64,000 bases of DNA from Streptomyces sp. NRRL F-5126 (GTDB lineage Bacteria > Actinomycetota > Actinomycetes > Streptomycetales > Streptomycetaceae). The notes beneath the pieces were generated by a model. That model searched no databases. It was not told where the DNA came from and saw only the letters and a list, made by a program, of their open reading frames with translations. Shown here piece by piece: positions 1 through 8,897 of this stretch. The stretch covers positions 62,001-126,000 of the forward strand of contig NZ_JOFZ01000003.1 in NCBI RefSeq assembly GCF_000721265.1, given 5' to 3'. Numbering within the stretch: the stretch's first letter is position 1; every line of letters starts with the position of its first letter. A program made the position numbers and the translations under genes.

Positions 1-328
1 GCCGCTTGGGCGCGTACTGGTTGGGGTTGTGGTGGAGCAGGTGCGCCGTGCGCAGGTTGTCGATGGACTTCGGCGTGTGGCGCGAGGCCTTGAAGGGCGT
101 GCCGTCCTCACCCGTCGCGTACGGGTACGTCGCGAAGTAGTGGTCGAACGAGATGTTCTCGTCGAAGAGGACGACCAGGTGCTTCACCGGCGTGGCGGTG
201 CGTGCGCCGTGCCCGTGCCCGCTCGCGTCCGCGTGCGCGGGGCCGGCCGCCCCCAGCACGGCGAGTGCGGCCACCCCCGCCCACGCGCACCATCGACGGG
301 GGCGCGCTGTCCTGCCTGTACGGCCCAT
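1..328 (-). CDS. secreted phosphoesterase (phospholipase C / acid phosphatase superfamily), partial
   Basis: This is the first ~109 codons of a gene whose 3' part lies beyond the left edge of the window. The ATG at 326-328 opens a signal peptide with a basic start (RPRRW), a hydrophobic core and a likely cleavage after AGPAHA near residue 33. The mature part begins with HLVVLFDENISFDHYF, the opening motif of the phosphoesterase family (PF04185) that holds phospholipases C and AcpA-type phosphatases; its Glu-Asn pair binds metal in that family. An exported enzyme cleaving phosphate esters is therefore likely, but the substrate cannot be told from this end. It is divergent from the polysaccharide lyase at 563. 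Confidence 0.8.
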   Translation of the reverse strand, partial: MGRTGRTARPRRWCAWAGVAALAVLGAAGPAHADASGHGHGARTATPVKHLVVLFDENISFDHYFATYPYATGEDGTPFKASRHTPKSIDNLRTAHLLHHNPNQYAPKR

Positions 329-399
329 TCCGATGACCCTCCGATCGTTGCGGGTGACGCATGGACACCATGCTGGTGAACGCGGGCAGTCTGGCGGAT

Positions 400-426
400 G
401 TACGGCGCCATATCCAGACGCCGTAC
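400..426. promoter_or_regulatory. inverted repeat between divergent secreted-enzyme genes
   Basis: A perfect 8-bp inverted repeat, GTACGGCG-N11-CGCCGTAC, sits in the 234-bp space between the phosphoesterase and the PL8 lyase. The spacing suits a dimeric regulator, so it may be an operator shared by the two genes. No regulator gene is adjacent, and there is no T-run to suggest a terminator. Confidence 0.35.
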
Positions 427-562
427 CGCGTTCGGCGCTCCTTCCCTCCCGCCGCGCACGGCCGTCACCCGGCGGAAACCGCCCCCTGCCTGCGGTTGAC
501 ATGTCCAGCTACGGTTGTGGTGTTGGGGCACCACGCATCCCGCCGGCCTCTGGAGTGTCGAC

Positions 563-3142
563 ATGCCGATCTCTCGCCGCGCTCTGCTCTCCTCGCTCCC
601 CGCGGGCGCCCTGCTGGCCGCAGCGGGCCCCGGCGAGGCCCGGGCGCTGTCCCCGGCGGCAGGCGGCGAGGCCGCGGGCGGCGCGACGGCGGCGGGCGAT
701 CCGGCCACCGTCCTCGCCAGTACCGTCGCGCTGCTCGCCGGCACCGCCGAGAGCAACGCGCGCGCCGAGGCCGCGAAGAAACTCGCCGCCGTCGAGGCCA
801 CCGCGCGCTCCCGGATCGCCGCGCTGGACGCGGCCGGGACGGCCGAGCTGTTCCACGGGCTGCCGCTCGGCACCAGCGACACCGCCCTGACCAAGTCCTT
901 CCAGTACCTCTGCGAGATCGCCCTCGCCACCCGGCTGCCGGGCCCCGCGGGCACGGGCCTGCGGGGCGACACCGCGGTGCAGCACCGCGTGATCGACGGG
1001 CTGGCGCGCCTGTACGACGACTACTACGGCGACCAGTCGAAGGGCTACTACGGCAACTGGTACAACTGGGAGATCGGCATCTCGGCCCAGGTCAGCCGCA
1101 CCCTGGTGCTGCTGGAGCGCCAACTCGCCGGCTACCGCCCCGGCCTCGCCGCGTCCTACGTCGCCGCCATGGACGGCTACCTGCGCCACGGCAAGGACGG
1201 CGACGTCGACCTCGACTCGCGCTTCCACACCGGCGCCAACCTCGCGGACATCACCACCGACCGGATCCTCCAGGGCGCCGTCCTCGGCGACTCCGCGCGC
1301 ATCTCCAAGGCCGTCGGCGACCAGTTGACGGTGCTCGCCACCATCGACCCCTACCACCTGCGCCACCAGGTGACGGACGGCTTCTACGCGGACGGCTCCT
1401 ACCTCCAGCACGCCTCCGTCGCCTACACCGGCTCGTACGGCAGGGACCTGCTCTCCAGGATCGCCGACACCGTCGCGATCCTCGGCGGCTCCGGGTACCT
1501 CGACACCGGCGCCGTCTCGGGCGTCGCACGGGGATGGCTGGCGCACTCGTTCGCCCCGGTGATCTTCGAGGGGTGGATGATGGAGATCGTCAAGGGACGC
1601 GGCGTCTCCCGCACCACGTCCGGGTACGCGGACACGGCCGCCGTCGTGGAGGCCGCGGTGGTGCTCAGCGCCTCCGCGAGGGGAACCGACGCGACGGCTC
1701 TCAAGGGGTACGTGCGCTTCCTGCACGAGGCCTCGCCGGTGGCCGTCGACCCCGCCGCGTTCGCGTCTCCGCTCACCGTCGTGCGCTACGCGGACATCCT
1801 CGCCGACTCCTCCGTGCCGGCGGCGGACCTGGCGGCCGGCTCCGTCAACGCCGCGTTCTGCGCGATGGACAGGACGGTCCACCGGCGCCCCGGGTTCGCG
1901 TTCGCCCTCGCGCGCTCCTCGTCGCGGGTGAGCGCGTACGAGTACATGAGCGGCGAGAACCTGATGCCCTGGTTCCAGGGCGACGGGGCCCACTACCTCT
2001 ACCTCACGGGACAGGACCAGTCGCGGTTCTTCGGCGCCGACCACTTGACGGCCGTCTCGCCCTACCGCCTCGCCGGCGTCACCGCGCCCGTCGAGACGCG
2101 GCGCACGGTGCCCGAGCTGTACGGCACGCAGTGGTACGACAACCCGGCGGCCGGGTTCACGTCGTCCTCCGAGTCGCAGAACACCTACGTGTACTTCCCA
2201 CGCACCACGGCGCTCTGGTCGGGCGGCGCGAGCCTCGACGGCTACGGCGCGGCCGGGCTCGTCCAGGGGCAGCACGCCGACTACGCGGCGAAGCTGGCGG
2301 GTGAACTGCCGGGCGACTTCGTCGCCTACCGGGGCGCGGAGGCCACCAAGTCCTGGTTCATGCTGGACGAGGAGATCGTGGTGCTCGTCGCGGGGGCGGG
2401 CGACCGGGCGGGACGCGCGGTGTCCACCACGCTGGACACCCGGATCGCGGACCCGGACTCCGACGTCGCCCTCACCGCGCGCCGCCGCGACCACAGGCCC
2501 TTCTCGCCGGACGACCGGCCCGCGCCCCTGGAGTGGCTGCGGTACGCGGACGAGACGGCGAACGCGGCAGTCGGCTACGTCTTCCTCGACGGCCCCTCCC
2601 CCACCGCCGGCCTCGAGACGGTCACGCACAGCAGACGCCTCGTGCGGGCGGCCAACCCCGACACGCCCGTCACCAAGCAGGTGTTCTCCCTCTCCTACGA
2701 GCAGCCGGCGGGCGCGCCGCTCCTCACGGCCGCGCACGTCCTCGTGCCGCACGCAACCGAACGCGCCCTGGCCGCGTACCGCGCGCGCCGCGAGGTGGCC
2801 GTCCTGGCCAACACCGGGCGCGTGCAGGCGATCGAGCACCGCGGCCTCGGTCTGACGGCGGTGAACGTGTTCGCCCCGGGCACCCACCGCGCCGCCGGAG
2901 TCAGCGTCGAGGGACCCGCCTCCGTGCTCGTGCGCAGGACGCGCCGGGGCGGCGGCGTCAGCGTCGCGCTGGCCGACCCCACCACGCGGCGCGACCGGGT
3001 GGAGGTCGTCCTGCGGGGCCGTCCGCTCGATGCGGTCACGGCGGACGAGGGGGTCCGGGTGTCGCGCGTTCCCGGCGGCACGCGCGTCGTGGCCGACACG
3101 CGGCAGGCCTACGGCAGGAGCCTCACAGCGACGCTGCGTTGA
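563..3142 (+). CDS. polysaccharide lyase family 8 (hyaluronate / chondroitin / xanthan lyase type)
   Basis: The 859-residue product matches the size of secreted PL8 lyases, which cut uronic-acid polysaccharides by beta-elimination. The start at 563 gives a Tat-like signal peptide (SRRALL, then a hydrophobic stretch to about residue 25); an in-frame start at 515 would put a non-signal extension in front. The alpha/alpha-barrel half carries GNWYNWEIG (around residue 165) and GSYLQHASVAYTGSYG (around residue 280), which supply the Asn, His and Tyr used in catalysis. The second half is the beta-sandwich region. Hyaluronate, chondroitin or xanthan specificity is not resolved. Its last 20 bp overlap the end of the convergent PAS gene. 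Confidence 0.88.
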   Translation: MPISRRALLSSLPAGALLAAAGPGEARALSPAAGGEAAGGATAAGDPATVLASTVALLAGTAESNARAEAAKKLAAVEATARSRIAALDAAGTAELFHGLPLGTSDTALTKSFQYLCEIALATRLPGPAGTGLRGDTAVQHRVIDGLARLYDDYYGDQSKGYYGNWYNWEIGISAQVSRTLVLLERQLAGYRPGLAASYVAAMDGYLRHGKDGDVDLDSRFHTGANLADITTDRILQGAVLGDSARISKAVGDQLTVLATIDPYHLRHQVTDGFYADGSYLQHASVAYTGSYGRDLLSRIADTVAILGGSGYLDTGAVSGVARGWLAHSFAPVIFEGWMMEIVKGRGVSRTTSGYADTAAVVEAAVVLSASARGTDATALKGYVRFLHEASPVAVDPAAFASPLTVVRYADILADSSVPAADLAAGSVNAAFCAMDRTVHRRPGFAFALARSSSRVSAYEYMSGENLMPWFQGDGAHYLYLTGQDQSRFFGADHLTAVSPYRLAGVTAPVETRRTVPELYGTQWYDNPAAGFTSSSESQNTYVYFPRTTALWSGGASLDGYGAAGLVQGQHADYAAKLAGELPGDFVAYRGAEATKSWFMLDEEIVVLVAGAGDRAGRAVSTTLDTRIADPDSDVALTARRRDHRPFSPDDRPAPLEWLRYADETANAAVGYVFLDGPSPTAGLETVTHSRRLVRAANPDTPVTKQVFSLSYEQPAGAPLLTAAHVLVPHATERALAAYRARREVAVLANTGRVQAIEHRGLGLTAVNVFAPGTHRAAGVSVEGPASVLVRRTRRGGGVSVALADPTTRRDRVEVVLRGRPLDAVTADEGVRVSRVPGGTRVVADTRQAYGRSLTATLR

Positions 3143-3788
3143 CGGCGCACGCACGCCCCGCCTGGCGCGGCACCTGGCGCACCGGCGTGAGCGGAACCTG
3201 ATGGTGGCTGAACTCCAGTACCGGGTAGCCGAGTTCCAGTACACGGGCGGTGATGCGCGCTGCCTCGGACCGGCTCATCGCCGGCATGATGGACGGCAGC
3301 CTCTCGGCGAGCCCGCGCCCGTCGGGGAAGCGGGTGTGGCGCGCGAAGCCCGGCATGACGCGCGGGCCCGACGGCGACACGGGCGATCCGCCGCGCGTCA
3401 GCCCGCGGCCGTCGGCGGCCAGTACGAGGTGGCCGCGGGCGGCGCCCAGCGGGTAGGTCCACCACAGGATGTCGGTCCTGGCGCCGTCGGGCGCGTGGAC
3501 GGTCGCGCGCCCCGCGGCCGGGTGGGCGGGTGCGCGGGTCCCGCCCGCGCCGTGGGCGGCGGCATCGTGGGCACGGGAGGGCTCGGCGGCGGCGAGGCCC
3601 CCGGAGACCGGCATCAGGTCGCCGCCGAGCCGGCCCACGGCCTCGGGCGCGGAGTGGCCGAAAAGCTGCCGTGCCCCTGCCGACCAGTGCGACACGATGC
3701 CGTGCCGGTCCACGACGGCCACGCCGAGCGGTATCCGCCCGGCCGCGGCGATCCGGTGCGGCAGAGCCGGCGGAAAACCACTGTCCAT
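3123..3788 (-). CDS. PAS-domain protein resembling the N-terminal module of SpoIIE-type phosphatases
   Basis: The 221-residue product starts from an ATG with an AAGGAG-like site 12 bases upstream. Residues ~15-60 (IPLGVAVVDRHGIVSHWSAG) are a PAS fold; the rest, up to LELGYPVLEFSHHQVP, looks to me like the leading part of large Streptomyces PAS-GAF-SpoIIE proteins. Here translation stops soon after, with no GAF or phosphatase domain. It may be a genuine short sensor or the remnant of a longer gene. It is convergent with the PL8 lyase, overlapping it by 20 bp, and a strong palindrome lies about 120 bp upstream. Cellular role unknown. Confidence 0.65.
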   Translation of the reverse strand: MDSGFPPALPHRIAAAGRIPLGVAVVDRHGIVSHWSAGARQLFGHSAPEAVGRLGGDLMPVSGGLAAAEPSRAHDAAAHGAGGTRAPAHPAAGRATVHAPDGARTDILWWTYPLGAARGHLVLAADGRGLTRGGSPVSPSGPRVMPGFARHTRFPDGRGLAERLPSIMPAMSRSEAARITARVLELGYPVLEFSHHQVPLTPVRQVPRQAGRACAVNAASL

Positions 3789-3909
3789 GGGGAGAGGACT
3801 CCTTCCGTGCCGCCGTCGTCCGCGGCCCTGCCCACCACGGTACGGCCCTGGCCGGGCCCTTTGTGGGGCAATCGGGGAAGAGGTGTCCGGCCTCTGACCA
3901 GCCGTCGGC

Positions 3910-3928
3910 TTGACTGAATTTCAGTCAA
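3910..3928. promoter_or_regulatory. 19-bp perfect palindrome, likely TetR/MarR-type operator
   Basis: TTGACTGAA-T-TTCAGTCAA has perfect 9-bp arms around one base. It lies between the 3' end of the MFS gene (3946) and the start of the PAS gene (3788), so it can only act in front of the PAS gene or at the MFS 3' end. With a one-base centre it cannot form a terminator hairpin, and its symmetry fits a dimeric repressor site. It is AT-rich compared with its surroundings. No TetR or MarR gene is next to it. Confidence 0.55.
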
Positions 3929-3945
3929 ACCCCCGCCCGGCCGCT

Positions 3946-6447
3946 TCAGTCCTCGTGTCCCAGCTGGAGGTCGCGCTCCGTGCGTCCGCCGCCCGCGACC
4001 TGGAGCACCGTGGCGACCGGCGGGTAGCCCGCCGCGATCACCGTGTACTCGCCGGACGACAGGTCGACGAAGCGGAACGTCCCGTCGGGCCCCGTGGTGA
4101 GCGTGTCGACGACGTTGCCTGCCGCGTCGAGCAGGGTGACGCGTGCGTCCTCGACGGCGCGCCCGCCTGCCGCCCGCACCGTACCGCGCAGCACCGCGCC
4201 GCCGGCGAGTTCGACGTCCTGCCGGGTCTCGCGGGACGACTGCACGCTCACCGGCAGGGCGGCGGGCCTGAAGGCGGGCGCGCTCGCGGCGAGGGTGTAC
4301 TCCCCCGCGACGAGCTCCCCGATCACGTACATCCCCTCACGTCCGCTGCGGGTGGAGGCCACGACCTCGCCGCGCACGTCGGTGAGGGTGACGGCGGCAT
4401 CGCGAACGGGGGTGCCGTCCGCGGTGACCACCGCGCCCGCGAGCCGCCCGGCGCCGCCGAGCACCACGTCCAGGTCGACGGGGCGGTCCCCCACGGTCAC
4501 CGTGACCGCCTGCGGCTGGTGGCCGCCTGCCGCCGCGATCATCACGTACGAGCCCGCGCCCGGCACGGTCAGCGCGTAGCGGCCCTCCTCGCTGCTCGCG
4601 CCCCGGCCGATCTGCCGGCCTTGCACGTCGATGAGGGTGAGCGCGGCGCGCGGCACCACCGTGCCGTCGTAGTGCTGGACGGTGCCGCAGACCGCGACCC
4701 CGCCGCCGTGGACGGGTGCCGACACGGTGGGCGCGGGAGCGGCGTACATCTGGGGCTGCTGCCCGGGCGCGGCGTTGCGCGCGGCGGGGATGTCGGCGGG
4801 CTCGACGGTGGGGGCGTTGTGGGACACCAGCGGTTTCTCCTTGAGGAAGAAGGCGATCAACAGGCCGAGGACGAGCACCGGCACGAGGTAGAGGAAGATC
4901 CGCGGCATGGCGTCCGCGTACGACTCGACGTACGCGTCGCGCAGCGCGCGCGGCAGCGCGTGGACCATCTGCGGCGTGATGGACTCGGCGTTCGGCAGGC
5001 CGCCGCCCGAGGGAAGCCGGTGGGCGAGTGCGTCCGTGAGGCGGCCGGCGAACAGAGTGCCGAAGACGGCGGCGCCGACGCTGCCGCCGATCTGGCGGAA
5101 GTAGTTGTTGGCGCTGGTGGCGGTCCCGAGGTCGGCGGGGCGCACGGAGTTCTGCACGGCGAGCACCAGCACCGGCATCACGAGACCGATGCCGACGCCG
5201 AGCACCGCCTGCGCGGCGCCGGTGGCGAGGTGCGAGGTGTGGGCGTCGAGGCGGGAGAGCAGCCACATGCCGACGGCGGAGACCGCGCTGCCCAGTACCG
5301 GATAGATGCGGTAGCGCCCGGTGCGGCTGATCAGCTGCCCCGAGACGACGGAGGCGATGACGACCCCGCCCATCATGGGCAGCATCAGCAGCCCGGAGCC
5401 GGTGGCGCTGACGCCGTCGACCATCTGGAGGAAGGTGGGCAGGTAGCTGGCCGCGCCGAAGAGCGCGACGCCGATGACCGCGCCGATCAGGCCCGACACG
5501 TTGAAGACGGCGTCGCGGAACAGCCTGAGCGGGATGATGGGTTCGGCGGCGAACCGCTCCACGACGATGAACAGCACAGCCGCCCCGAGCGCGCCCGCCC
5601 CCAGGCCGAGGACCACGCGCGAGCCCCAGGCGTACTCGGTGCCGCCCCAGCTGGTGAGCAGCACCACACAGGTGGAGGCGGCGGTCAGCAGCAGCGCGCC
5701 CAGCACGTCGAGCCTGGCCTTGGTGGTGCGCTTCGGCAGCTTCAGTACGAGCGTGACGACGGCGAAGGTGACGAGCCCGAAGGGGACGTTGAACCAGAAG
5801 CACCAGCGCCAGGTGGCGTGATCGGTGAAGAACCCGCCGAGCAGCGGCCCCGCGACGGACGCGAGACCGAACGCGCCGCCGATGAGGCCCATGTACCGGC
5901 CGCGTTCGCGGGGCGGCACGATGTCGCCGATGATCGCCTGCACGCCGATCATCAGGCCGCCCGCGCCGACGCCCTGAAGGGCGCGGAACGCGATCAGCTC
6001 GTTCATCGAACGCGACCAGCCGCAGAGGGCGGAGCCGATCACGAAGACGATGATCGCGAACAGGAAGACGCCCTTGCGGCCGAACAGGTCGCCGAGCTTG
6101 CCGTAGACGGGGAGCCCGACCGTGGACGTCAGGAGGTAGGCGGTGATCGCCCAGGACATCCGGTCGAGCCCGTGCAGGTCGCCGACGATCTTCGGCAGCG
6201 CGGTCGCCACGATCATCTGGTCGAGCGCGGCGAGCAGCAGCGCGAGCATCAGGCCGACGAAGACGAGGCGTACCCGGCGCGGGTCGAGCGCCGCACGGTC
6301 CTGGGCCTGTTCGCCGGCGTGCGCCGGCGCGGGTTCTGGCTGCGCGGCCGCCGCGGGTACCTGTGCCCTCGCGGTTTCGGGCGCGGGCATGTGACCGTGC
6401 CCGGCGTCGTCCGCCGCGTCCTTCACCAGAGTGGTCGTGCCGCCCAC
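3946..6447 (-). CDS. DHA2-family (EmrB/QacA-like) MFS exporter with C-terminal carboxypeptidase-regulatory-like repeats
   Basis: The first ~545 residues are a 14-helix drug:H+ antiporter. They include the conserved [10 protein letters not shown] stretch in the first helix, [11 protein letters not shown] in the loop between helices 2 and 3, and a [20 protein letters not shown] antiporter motif. A GTG start at 6447 is preceded by GAGGGGAG. Unusually, residues ~585-830 add three similar Ig-like modules (each with GTV/GAV, a T-L-D/L-T-D strand and a SGEYT/GSYV turn) of the CarboxypepD_reg type. These modules would face one side of the membrane and may bind sugar or protein. Export of a drug-like compound is inferred from family; no substrate is evident. 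It stands alone on its strand. Confidence 0.87.
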   Translation of the reverse strand: MGGTTTLVKDAADDAGHGHMPAPETARAQVPAAAAQPEPAPAHAGEQAQDRAALDPRRVRLVFVGLMLALLLAALDQMIVATALPKIVGDLHGLDRMSWAITAYLLTSTVGLPVYGKLGDLFGRKGVFLFAIIVFVIGSALCGWSRSMNELIAFRALQGVGAGGLMIGVQAIIGDIVPPRERGRYMGLIGGAFGLASVAGPLLGGFFTDHATWRWCFWFNVPFGLVTFAVVTLVLKLPKRTTKARLDVLGALLLTAASTCVVLLTSWGGTEYAWGSRVVLGLGAGALGAAVLFIVVERFAAEPIIPLRLFRDAVFNVSGLIGAVIGVALFGAASYLPTFLQMVDGVSATGSGLLMLPMMGGVVIASVVSGQLISRTGRYRIYPVLGSAVSAVGMWLLSRLDAHTSHLATGAAQAVLGVGIGLVMPVLVLAVQNSVRPADLGTATSANNYFRQIGGSVGAAVFGTLFAGRLTDALAHRLPSGGGLPNAESITPQMVHALPRALRDAYVESYADAMPRIFLYLVPVLVLGLLIAFFLKEKPLVSHNAPTVEPADIPAARNAAPGQQPQMYAAPAPTVSAPVHGGGVAVCGTVQHYDGTVVPRAALTLIDVQGRQIGRGASSEEGRYALTVPGAGSYVMIAAAGGHQPQAVTVTVGDRPVDLDVVLGGAGRLAGAVVTADGTPVRDAAVTLTDVRGEVVASTRSGREGMYVIGELVAGEYTLAASAPAFRPAALPVSVQSSRETRQDVELAGGAVLRGTVRAAGGRAVEDARVTLLDAAGNVVDTLTTGPDGTFRFVDLSSGEYTVIAAGYPPVATVLQVAGGGRTERDLQLGHED

Positions 6448-6688
6448 GTACTGCTCCCCTCGTCACACCTGCGCGGCGTCATTCTTCGCATTGCGCGCCA
6501 AGCGGGAGCAAGCGAATGAAGTGACCCCGAAACGGGGGACGAGGGGGGCGCGTTGCCCGTTCAGGCGTGCGCCGGGGCGCCCATCAGGGGCTTTCTCCGG
6601 GGCGCGCGCCGAGGGAGTGTCACGAGATCCCGGCGGGAAATCCACCCGTATCGGTGACTCGGGCGACTACCGCGCTGACCGGGGGTGC

Positions 6689-7156
6689 TCAGGCGGAGGC
6701 GCCGCCCGGGGCCTTGTTCTCGGCGACCTGCGCCAGCTTGGCCAGGACCTGGTCGTAGATCGCGGCGAGGCCCTTGGGCGCGAAGGTGCGCTCGAAGAAG
6801 CCGCCGACGCCGCTCGCGCCGTCCCAGACCGTGGTGACGACGGCCTTCGAGCGGCCCTCACCCGCGGGGGTGACCACCCAGGTGGTGACCATGGAGGAGT
6901 TGCGGTCCTTCTCGACGAGCTGGCCGTCGGACGGCTCGGTCACCTCGAGCAGGCAGTCGCGCACCCGCTTCTTGGTGGCCTGGAGCTTCCAGTGCACCAG
7001 CGTGCCGTCACCGTCGCCGCCCTCGCGCACCTGGTACTCGCTGAAGTTCGCGGGCAGCAGCGTGGGCCGCGTGTCCTTGTAGTCGGCCAGCGCGTCGAAC
7101 ACGTCTTCCGCCTTCGCCGCGATGACCCGCTCCGTCGTGGCTTCGACCTGCGCCAT
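6689..7156 (-). CDS. SRPBCC-fold (polyketide cyclase/START-like) protein
   Basis: The 155-residue product begins at MAQVEATTERVIAA, with GGAGG six bases upstream of the ATG at 7154-7156; a longer frame to 7216 has no such support. The N-terminal V-A-K-x-x-D-V-F-D-A-L-x-D-Y segment and the later SMVTTWVVTPAGEG strand are typical of the SRPBCC fold, a small hydrophobic-ligand binding barrel. There is no catalytic motif to name a reaction. It is divergent from the radical SAM gene at 7328 and may bind a lipid or aromatic ligand. Confidence 0.75.
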   Translation of the reverse strand: MAQVEATTERVIAAKAEDVFDALADYKDTRPTLLPANFSEYQVREGGDGDGTLVHWKLQATKKRVRDCLLEVTEPSDGQLVEKDRNSSMVTTWVVTPAGEGRSKAVVTTVWDGASGVGGFFERTFAPKGLAAIYDQVLAKLAQVAENKAPGGASA

Positions 7157-7282
7157 GGCTGTTCCTCCAGCAGTCGGTTCCTGGGTGGGACGCCGCCAAG
7201 CCAACCACCCGCGCACCCGCGGCCCAAATCGGGGTCGCGCTCGCCGGATGCGGGATACGGCATGTCACCCGCACGATCAAGG

Positions 7283-7294
7283 GAACATTTGTTC
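7283..7294. promoter_or_regulatory. LexA (SOS) box upstream of the Rv2578c-type gene
   Basis: GAAC-ATTT-GTTC is a perfect palindrome matching the core of the actinobacterial LexA site, (C/T)GAAC-N4-GTT(C/T)(G), although the outer bases here are G and T. It lies 33 bp before the ATG at 7328. The M. tuberculosis homologue Rv2578c (splB) is known as a LexA-regulated gene, which supports the reading. Confidence 0.65.
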
Positions 7295-7327
7295 TATTCT
7301 CGTTCCAGCACTACCGAGGAGGACCTC

Positions 7328-8419
7328 ATGCGCTGGGACAATCTGGCCGACGGACCCGCCGCGGACGCGCCCGGTTCCACCGCGGGCGGGGCAGGCGGGC
7401 CTGCCCCGCTCTTCGCCACGAGCGCGGTCACGACGAGGACCTTCGACACCCCTGAGTTCGCGGGAATCACGTTCCACGAGGTCAGGGCCAGGTCGATCCT
7501 CAACCGGGTGCCGGGCGCGTCCCGGATGCCGTTCGACTGGACGGTGAACCCGTACCGGGGCTGCTCGCACGCGTGCGTCTACTGCTTCGCACGCAAGACC
7601 CACAGCTACCTGGATCTCGACACGGGCGAGGGCTTCGACTCCCAGATCGTGGTCAAGATCAACGCCCCGGAGCTGCTGCGCAGGGACCTCGCGTCGCCGC
7701 GCTGGCAGGGCGCGCACGTCGCCATGGGCACGAACGTCGACTGCTACCAGCGCGCCGAGGGCCGCTACGGCCTGATGCCCGGCATCATCTCCGCGCTGCG
7801 CGAGAGGGCCAACCCGTTCTCCATCCTGACCAAGGGCACGCTGATCCTCCGGGACCTCGACCTGCTGAGGGACGCCGCGCGCGTGTGCGACGTCGGCGTG
7901 TCCGTCTCGGTCGGCTTCACCGACGCGGAGCTGTGGCGTGCGGTGGAGCCGGGCGCCCCCGCGCCCGAGCGCCGGCTCGACGTGGTGCGGTCGCTGGCCG
8001 GGATCGGCGTGGACTGCGGGGTGCTGATGGCGCCCGTGCTGCCGTTCCTCGGCGACAGCCCGGACCAACTGCGGGCGACCGTACGGGCGATCGCCGCGGC
8101 CGGCGCTTCCTCCGTGACCCCGCTGACGCTGCACCTGCGGCCTGGCGGGTCACGCGAGTGGTTCATGGCGTGGCTGCGCGGCCGGCACCCCGGGCTGGTG
8201 GACCGCTACGAACGGCTGTACGCGGGCGGCGCGTACGCGCCGAAGTGGTACCAGCGCCGGGTCACGAGGGCGGTGCACGAGCTGACCGACGCGTACGGGA
8301 TAGGACCGCGCGGCCGCTCCCCGCGCGGCACATCCGCGGCCGCCGGGCGCGCCGGTGATGTCACGGCCGTACCGGAGCCGGGGCCGGGGTCGGGGCCGCA
8401 GCAGCTGACCCTCCTGTGA
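7328..8419 (+). CDS. Rv2578c-family radical SAM protein (SplB-like)
   Basis: The 363-residue product carries the radical SAM cluster motif as CSHACVYCF near residue 79, directly after FDWTVNPYRG, the hallmark of the Rv2578c/SplB-like group. It binds a 4Fe-4S cluster and S-adenosylmethionine. The family is related to spore photoproduct lyase, but the reaction of this branch is not established, so a DNA-damage role is inference. GAGGAGG precedes the ATG closely. The upstream GAAC-N4-GTTC site points to SOS induction. The C-terminal ~35 residues (PGPGSGPQQLTLL) are low-complexity. Confidence 0.9.
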   Translation: MRWDNLADGPAADAPGSTAGGAGGPAPLFATSAVTTRTFDTPEFAGITFHEVRARSILNRVPGASRMPFDWTVNPYRGCSHACVYCFARKTHSYLDLDTGEGFDSQIVVKINAPELLRRDLASPRWQGAHVAMGTNVDCYQRAEGRYGLMPGIISALRERANPFSILTKGTLILRDLDLLRDAARVCDVGVSVSVGFTDAELWRAVEPGAPAPERRLDVVRSLAGIGVDCGVLMAPVLPFLGDSPDQLRATVRAIAAAGASSVTPLTLHLRPGGSREWFMAWLRGRHPGLVDRYERLYAGGAYAPKWYQRRVTRAVHELTDAYGIGPRGRSPRGTSAAAGRAGDVTAVPEPGPGSGPQQLTLL

Positions 8420-8489
8420 CGCGCCGGTCCGCGCGAAGGGCGCCGAAATCCCGTGGAGGTCCGGCGGCCGCGTCGGTGAGGATGGCCCG

Positions 8490-8897
8490 ATGAGCCGTCT
8501 CACACATCTCACCGCACCGGAGGGCGTCGCGCCCGGCAGCGGTTACAGCCACGTCGTCATGGGTTCCGGCACCTTCGTCGCCGTTTCGGGCCAGTGCGCC
8601 TTCGACGAGCAGGGCCGCGTCGTCGGGGAGGGCGACCCGGCCGCCCAGGCGCGGCAGGTGTTCGAGAACCTGCGCCGCTGCCTGGCCGCCGCGGGCGCCG
8701 ATTTCACCGATGTCGTCAAGCTGACCTTCTTCGTGACGGACGTCGCACACCTGCCCGCCGTCCGGGCGGCGCGTGACGCGGTGATCGATCCGGCACGGCC
8801 GCCGGCGAGCTCCGCCGTGCAGGTGGCGGCGCTGATACGGCCGGAACTGCTGGTGGAGATCGAGGCGTTCGCCGTGGTCGGCGGGGACGGCCGGTGA
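8490..8897 (+). CDS. RidA family (reactive imine/enamine deaminase)
   Basis: The 135-residue product has the RidA/YjgF trimer fold. Family landmarks are VSGQCAFDEQGRVVGEGD, QVFENLRRCLAAAGADFTDV, TFFVTDV, and near the end a conserved Arg followed by VEIEAFAVV. In canonical RidA the Arg and the following Glu bind the imine and activate water, clearing 2-aminoacrylate made by PLP enzymes. Both residues are present, so deaminase activity is plausible, although several subfamilies act on other substrates. A GAGG site precedes the ATG. The gene overlaps the next one by four bases (GTGA), indicating co-translation. Confidence 0.88.
   Translation: MSRLTHLTAPEGVAPGSGYSHVVMGSGTFVAVSGQCAFDEQGRVVGEGDPAAQARQVFENLRRCLAAAGADFTDVVKLTFFVTDVAHLPAVRAARDAVIDPARPPASSAVQVAALIRPELLVEIEAFAVVGGDGR

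Noticed and set aside
496..524. TTGACA at 496-501 as a -35 box for the PL8 lyase
   Set aside because: No acceptable -10 sequence lies 16-19 bases downstream.
3910..6519. Open frame of 869 codons on the plus strand
   Set aside because: It is the mirror of the MFS exporter, whose helices and motifs are unambiguous. The product has the His/Asp/Glu/Arg-rich composition of a shadow frame.
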